DNA of 25,154 bases from CAUPWF01 sp036656615 (lineage in GTDB: Bacteria > Bacillota > Clostridia > Lachnospirales > Lachnospiraceae): assembly GCA_036656615.1 (NCBI GenBank), contig JAVXHY010000024.1, forward strand, positions 1-25,154, in the 5' to 3' direction. Both the position numbers and the translations under genes were made by a program. This document shows, one piece after another, positions 22,592 through 25,154 of this stretch; the first letter of the stretch is position 1; every line of letters starts with the position of its first letter. The notes under the pieces were generated by a model that saw only the letters and a list, made by a program, of their open reading frames with translations, was not told the DNA's origin and did not search any database.

Positions 22592-23941
22592 TTAAAAAGG
22601 AAATTTGAATTTACCCTTTTTACCACCCATTCCTCCCATCATTCCCGGGAGTTTTTTCATCATCTTTCTGGATTGCTCAAATTGCTTTACCATACGGTTG
22701 ACTTCACTAATATCAACACCTGCACCCTTAGCAATTCTATGCTTTCTAGAAGGATTTAATATATCCGGATTACGGCGTTCTTTTATTGTCATAGAATAAA
22801 TAATTGCTTCCATTCCTGCCATTTTTTTCAAATTTTCTTCCGAATCCAAATCCTGTAATTGATTACCGCCCATACCGGGCATCATACTTAAAACACTGGA
22901 CAAACCACCCATACTATTCATTTGCTTCATACTTTCTAAGTAATCCTCAAAATCAAACTGTGCTTTTTTTAACTTCTGCCCCATTTGTTTGGCTTTTTCT
23001 TCATCAATTTCTTCTGATGCTTTTTCAATTAATGTTAATATATCTCCCATACCTAAAATACGAGATGCCATACGATCAGGGTAAAATTGTTCTAAATCAG
23101 AAAGTTTCTCTCCCATTCCGGTATAAAGAATTGGGCGACCTGTAACTGCTTTAATAGAAAGTGCTGCACCACCTCTGGTATCTCCATCCAGCTTGGTAAC
23201 TATCACTCCATCAATTCCTATTTTCTCATGAAAATGATTGGCTACATTAACTGCATCCTGACCTGTCATAGCATCAACCACTAAAATTGTTTGATGTACT
23301 GATACCTGTTCCTTAATTTCACACAGCTCATTCATCATTTCTTCATCTATATGGAGACGTCCGGCAGTATCTAATATCACCACATTGTGTCCATTTTTAT
23401 TTGCATGTTCCATGGCTGCCTTTGCAATGTCTACTGGCTTGTGACTATCTCCCATAGAAAATACATCTACACCTTGCTTTTCTCCATTTACTTGTAATTG
23501 CTTAATTGCAGCTGGACGATAAATATCACAGGCAACTAACAATGGTTTTTTCCCTTTTAATTTGAACTTGCCCGCCAGTTTAGCTGTGGTTGTTGTTTTA
23601 CCAGCACCTTGAAGACCTATCATCATAATAACTGTTACAGCCTGTCCGGGTTGGAATAAAATCTCTGTTGTCTCAGATCCCATCAAGGATACCAGCTCTT
23701 CATTTACAATTTTGATAACCATTTGTCCTGGATTCAGACCATTCATTACATCTTGACCAACTGCCCGTTCCTGTACATCTTTCACAAACTGCTTCACTAC
23801 TTTAAAATTAACATCTGCTTCCAGTAATGCCATCTTGACTTCTCGCAATGCTACTTTTACATCATCTTGAGTCAGACGCCCTTTGCTTCGCAAATTTTTA
23901 AACACATTCTGCAATTTCTCGGTCAAACTATCAAATGCCAT
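22592..23941 (-). CDS. ffh: Signal recognition particle protein Ffh
   Basis: A 449-aa SRP54 GTPase that binds 4.5S/scRNA and signal sequences at the ribosome and docks with FtsY. The N domain covers about 1-85 and the G domain 86-295, with GLQGAGKTTTTAKLA, DTAGRL and TKLDGDTRGG. The methionine-rich M domain ends in LPGMMGGMGGKKGKFKF. The start at 23941 lies 1 nt after the ylxM stop, with GAGGAG inside the end of ylxM. The gene is complete, with all nucleotide-binding motifs. Confidence 0.97.
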   Translation of the reverse strand: MAFDSLTEKLQNVFKNLRSKGRLTQDDVKVALREVKMALLEADVNFKVVKQFVKDVQERAVGQDVMNGLNPGQMVIKIVNEELVSLMGSETTEILFQPGQAVTVIMMIGLQGAGKTTTTAKLAGKFKLKGKKPLLVACDIYRPAAIKQLQVNGEKQGVDVFSMGDSHKPVDIAKAAMEHANKNGHNVVILDTAGRLHIDEEMMNELCEIKEQVSVHQTILVVDAMTGQDAVNVANHFHEKIGIDGVIVTKLDGDTRGGAALSIKAVTGRPILYTGMGEKLSDLEQFYPDRMASRILGMGDILTLIEKASEEIDEEKAKQMGQKLKKAQFDFEDYLESMKQMNSMGGLSSVLSMMPGMGGNQLQDLDSEENLKKMAGMEAIIYSMTIKERRNPDILNPSRKHRIAKGAGVDISEVNRMVKQFEQSRKMMKKLPGMMGGMGGKKGKFKFPF

Positions 23942-23942
23942 A

Positions 23943-24293
23943 CTATAACTCCTCTATGATTTCACTGGAAATTCTTTTCATATCCTTCATCCATTCACTC
24001 GTTGATTCCTGAACAGACATTTCTGCTTCTATTAATTCATTCATCTTTGTCAGTCTTGCCTTAATAAATAAAAACTTCTCTACTAAATGAAGCTTTGCTT
24101 CATATTCTTCTAAAATCTTGTTACACCGCTTGATTAAATCGTGTACACCCTGCCTGCTAATACCTTCGTTTACTCCTATCTCACTCAAAGATAAATCTTC
24201 TTGTATAAATTGTTCATAGATGTTTTTTTGATGGTTTGTAAGCAATTCACCATAAAAATCATATAATAATGCCTGTTCTAAGATTTCATTCAT
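23943..24293 (-). CDS. ylxM: YlxM/SRP-associated helix-turn-helix protein
   Basis: A 116-aa protein of the UPF0122 family. It has a sigma-70 region 4-like helix-turn-helix at about 20-60 (LTNHQKNIYEQFIQEDLSLSEIG, then GISRQGVHDLIKR). In Firmicutes it is encoded with ffh and can associate with the signal recognition particle to modulate Ffh GTPase activity. The start at 24293 follows a modest ribosome binding site (AAAGGTGA). It is the first gene of the long housekeeping cluster, directly after the promoter at 24311-24339. Confidence 0.93.
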   Translation of the reverse strand: MNEILEQALLYDFYGELLTNHQKNIYEQFIQEDLSLSEIGVNEGISRQGVHDLIKRCNKILEEYEAKLHLVEKFLFIKARLTKMNELIEAEMSVQESTSEWMKDMKRISSEIIEEL

Positions 24294-24310
24294 TTTTTAT
24301 CACCTTTGTC

Positions 24311-24339
24311 ATCATAAACGAAATCGCAAAAGCTGTCAA
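24311..24339 (-). promoter_or_regulatory. Promoter of the ylxM-ffh cluster, embedded in a terminator arm
   Basis: On the minus strand a perfect -35 TTGACA (24339-24334) and TATGAT (24316-24311) are 17 bp apart. The -35 box and half the spacer are part of the 3' arm of the hairpin that ends the protease gene. The expected start site near 24304 leaves only about 10 nt before the ylxM ATG at 24293, so the message may have a very short leader that cuts into its own ribosome binding site. Confidence 0.65.
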
Positions 24340-24367
24340 GTGTTTTTTCTTGACAGCCTTTGCGATT
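24322..24367 (-). terminator. Terminator of the subtilisin-like protease gene
   Basis: A 19-bp inverted repeat with one mismatch (24322-24340 with 24349-24367) and an 8-nt A-rich loop starts 18 nt after the protease stop. On the transcribed strand it is followed by TCGTTTATG, so the T-run is weak but the stem is long. The ylxM promoter overlaps its 3' arm. Confidence 0.7.
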
Positions 24368-24385
24368 ATTTTTCTGCATCCTATT

Positions 24386-25154
24386 TTATATACAAATTAA
24401 TTTTTCTACATTTAATAATCCCCAGCCTTGCTGGTTCATAGAAAGTCCAAGGTCTGTACTGCTTTCACGTAACCTTAATTTCACTTCTACATTGTTCATA
24501 TCAGGATATTTAGATAATAATAATGCAATGGCACCCGATACTACCGGGGTAGACATAGAAGTACCACTTTTTACAGTATAAGGTGACTTTAACTGTTTTA
24601 AATACTGTGCGTTGCAAGAAGTAATATAAGAGCCTGGTGCTAGAATATCTGGCTTAAATACAAATTCAAATGTAGGACCTCTTCCAGAATAATCCTTTAT
24701 TTTATGCCCAAAACTATCAATATAAAATTGATCATTAGAAGAACCTACCGTAATGACTTTTTTACTGATTCCAGGTGTTGTAATACTTCCTTTTTGTGGA
24801 CCATAATTTCCAGCTGCAGTAACTACTACCATTCCCATATTCCACAATTCTTCTACTCCTGCCACTAATCGCGCTTCATCACTAGAATTAATTGTAGGAA
24901 GCGTTCCCACTGAAATATTTACAATTTTTATATTATATTTAATTTGATGACACAGTACCCAACGTATTCCTTTTAGTACACGGCTAATATTACCCTGTCC
25001 CTTCGAATCTAATACTTTGACACTATATATATCACATGCCGGTGCCATTCCACTGTACTGTTCTCCGGACAATTTCCCACTTCCACCTACAATACCACTT
25101 ACATGGGTTCCATGCCCATTATCATCATATATTTTATCTATATAACTGACTGCA
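24386..25154 (-). CDS. Subtilisin-like serine protease (S8), C-terminal part
   Basis: The frame is open to the window edge and gives 255 residues ending at a TAA at 24388-24386. The S8 catalytic His lies in NGHGTHVSG near visible residue 14, the oxyanion-hole Asn in TAAGNYGP, and the nucleophile Ser in SGTSMSTPVVSGA. The catalytic Asp and any signal peptide lie beyond base 25154, so location (secreted or cytoplasmic) cannot be decided. The protein ends soon after the catalytic domain (GWGLLNVEKLICI), without extra C-terminal domains. A TTG at 25072 is not a start; the coding frame clearly continues upstream. Its role is probably general protein turnover or processing. Confidence 0.93.
   Translation of the reverse strand, partial: AVSYIDKIYDDNGHGTHVSGIVGGSGKLSGEQYSGMAPACDIYSVKVLDSKGQGNISRVLKGIRWVLCHQIKYNIKIVNISVGTLPTINSSDEARLVAGVEELWNMGMVVVTAAGNYGPQKGSITTPGISKKVITVGSSNDQFYIDSFGHKIKDYSGRGPTFEFVFKPDILAPGSYITSCNAQYLKQLKSPYTVKSGTSMSTPVVSGAIALLLSKYPDMNNVEVKLRLRESSTDLGLSMNQQGWGLLNVEKLICI

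Noticed and set aside
1..25154. CRISPR arrays, prophage genes or complete insertion sequences
   Set aside because: No regularly spaced repeats, no phage structural genes and no transposase were seen on either strand.

Overview
The window looks like low-GC chromosomal DNA from an anaerobic, amino-acid-fermenting Clostridia, most likely a Lachnospiraceae/Lachnospirales member. The basis is the selenoprotein glycine reductase genes, the Gram-positive opp operon, the ylxM-ffh-rpsP-khpA-rimM-trmD-rplS-lepB-rbgA-rnhB-yraN cluster and the AT-rich spacers. This is inferred from gene content; no database search was made.

Region 1 (1-1947, minus strand): a TetR-family regulator, then a promoter with two copies of a palindromic operator-like site, then trxA (CVPC thioredoxin), grdA (selenoprotein A, with an in-frame UGA read as selenocysteine) and the first 12 codons of a probable grdC. 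This is part of the Stickland glycine reductase system.

Region 2 (1964-2142): a 163-bp element with perfect 16-bp terminal inverted repeats and an exact 8-bp direct repeat on each side. It looks like a MITE insertion.

Region 3 (2183-8138): two divergent membrane diguanylate cyclases with extracytoplasmic solute-binding sensor domains. The minus-strand one is followed by an NCS1-type (cytosine/purine-like) permease. The 338-bp spacer holds a promoter, short repeats and a possible structured leader RNA.

Region 4 (8152-15003): an oligopeptide/dipeptide uptake operon read on the minus strand as pepP-like (M24 Xaa-Pro peptidase), oppA, oppB, oppC, oppD, oppF. It ends in a bidirectional terminator. 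Imported peptides would be cleaved and could feed amino acid fermentation such as the glycine reductase of region 1.

Region 5 (15075-15260): a tRNA-Thr(CGU) on the plus strand with its own promoter and a terminator shared with the convergent mscS.

Region 6 (15270-24339): a long minus-strand housekeeping cluster, ylxM-ffh-rpsP-khpA-rimM-trmD-rplS-lepB-rbgA-lepB-rnhB-yraN-pgeF-mscS. It covers protein targeting and export, ribosome assembly and tRNA methylation. Its promoter appears to overlap the terminator of the upstream gene. There are two signal peptidase I paralogues on either side of rbgA.

Region 7 (24386-25154): the C-terminal part of a subtilisin-like serine protease, running off the window.

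No clearly new multi-gene system was found. The strongest second-look items are the grd promoter with paired operators, the MITE-like insertion, the sensor-cyclase/permease module with its leader RNA, and the promoter embedded in a terminator upstream of ylxM.
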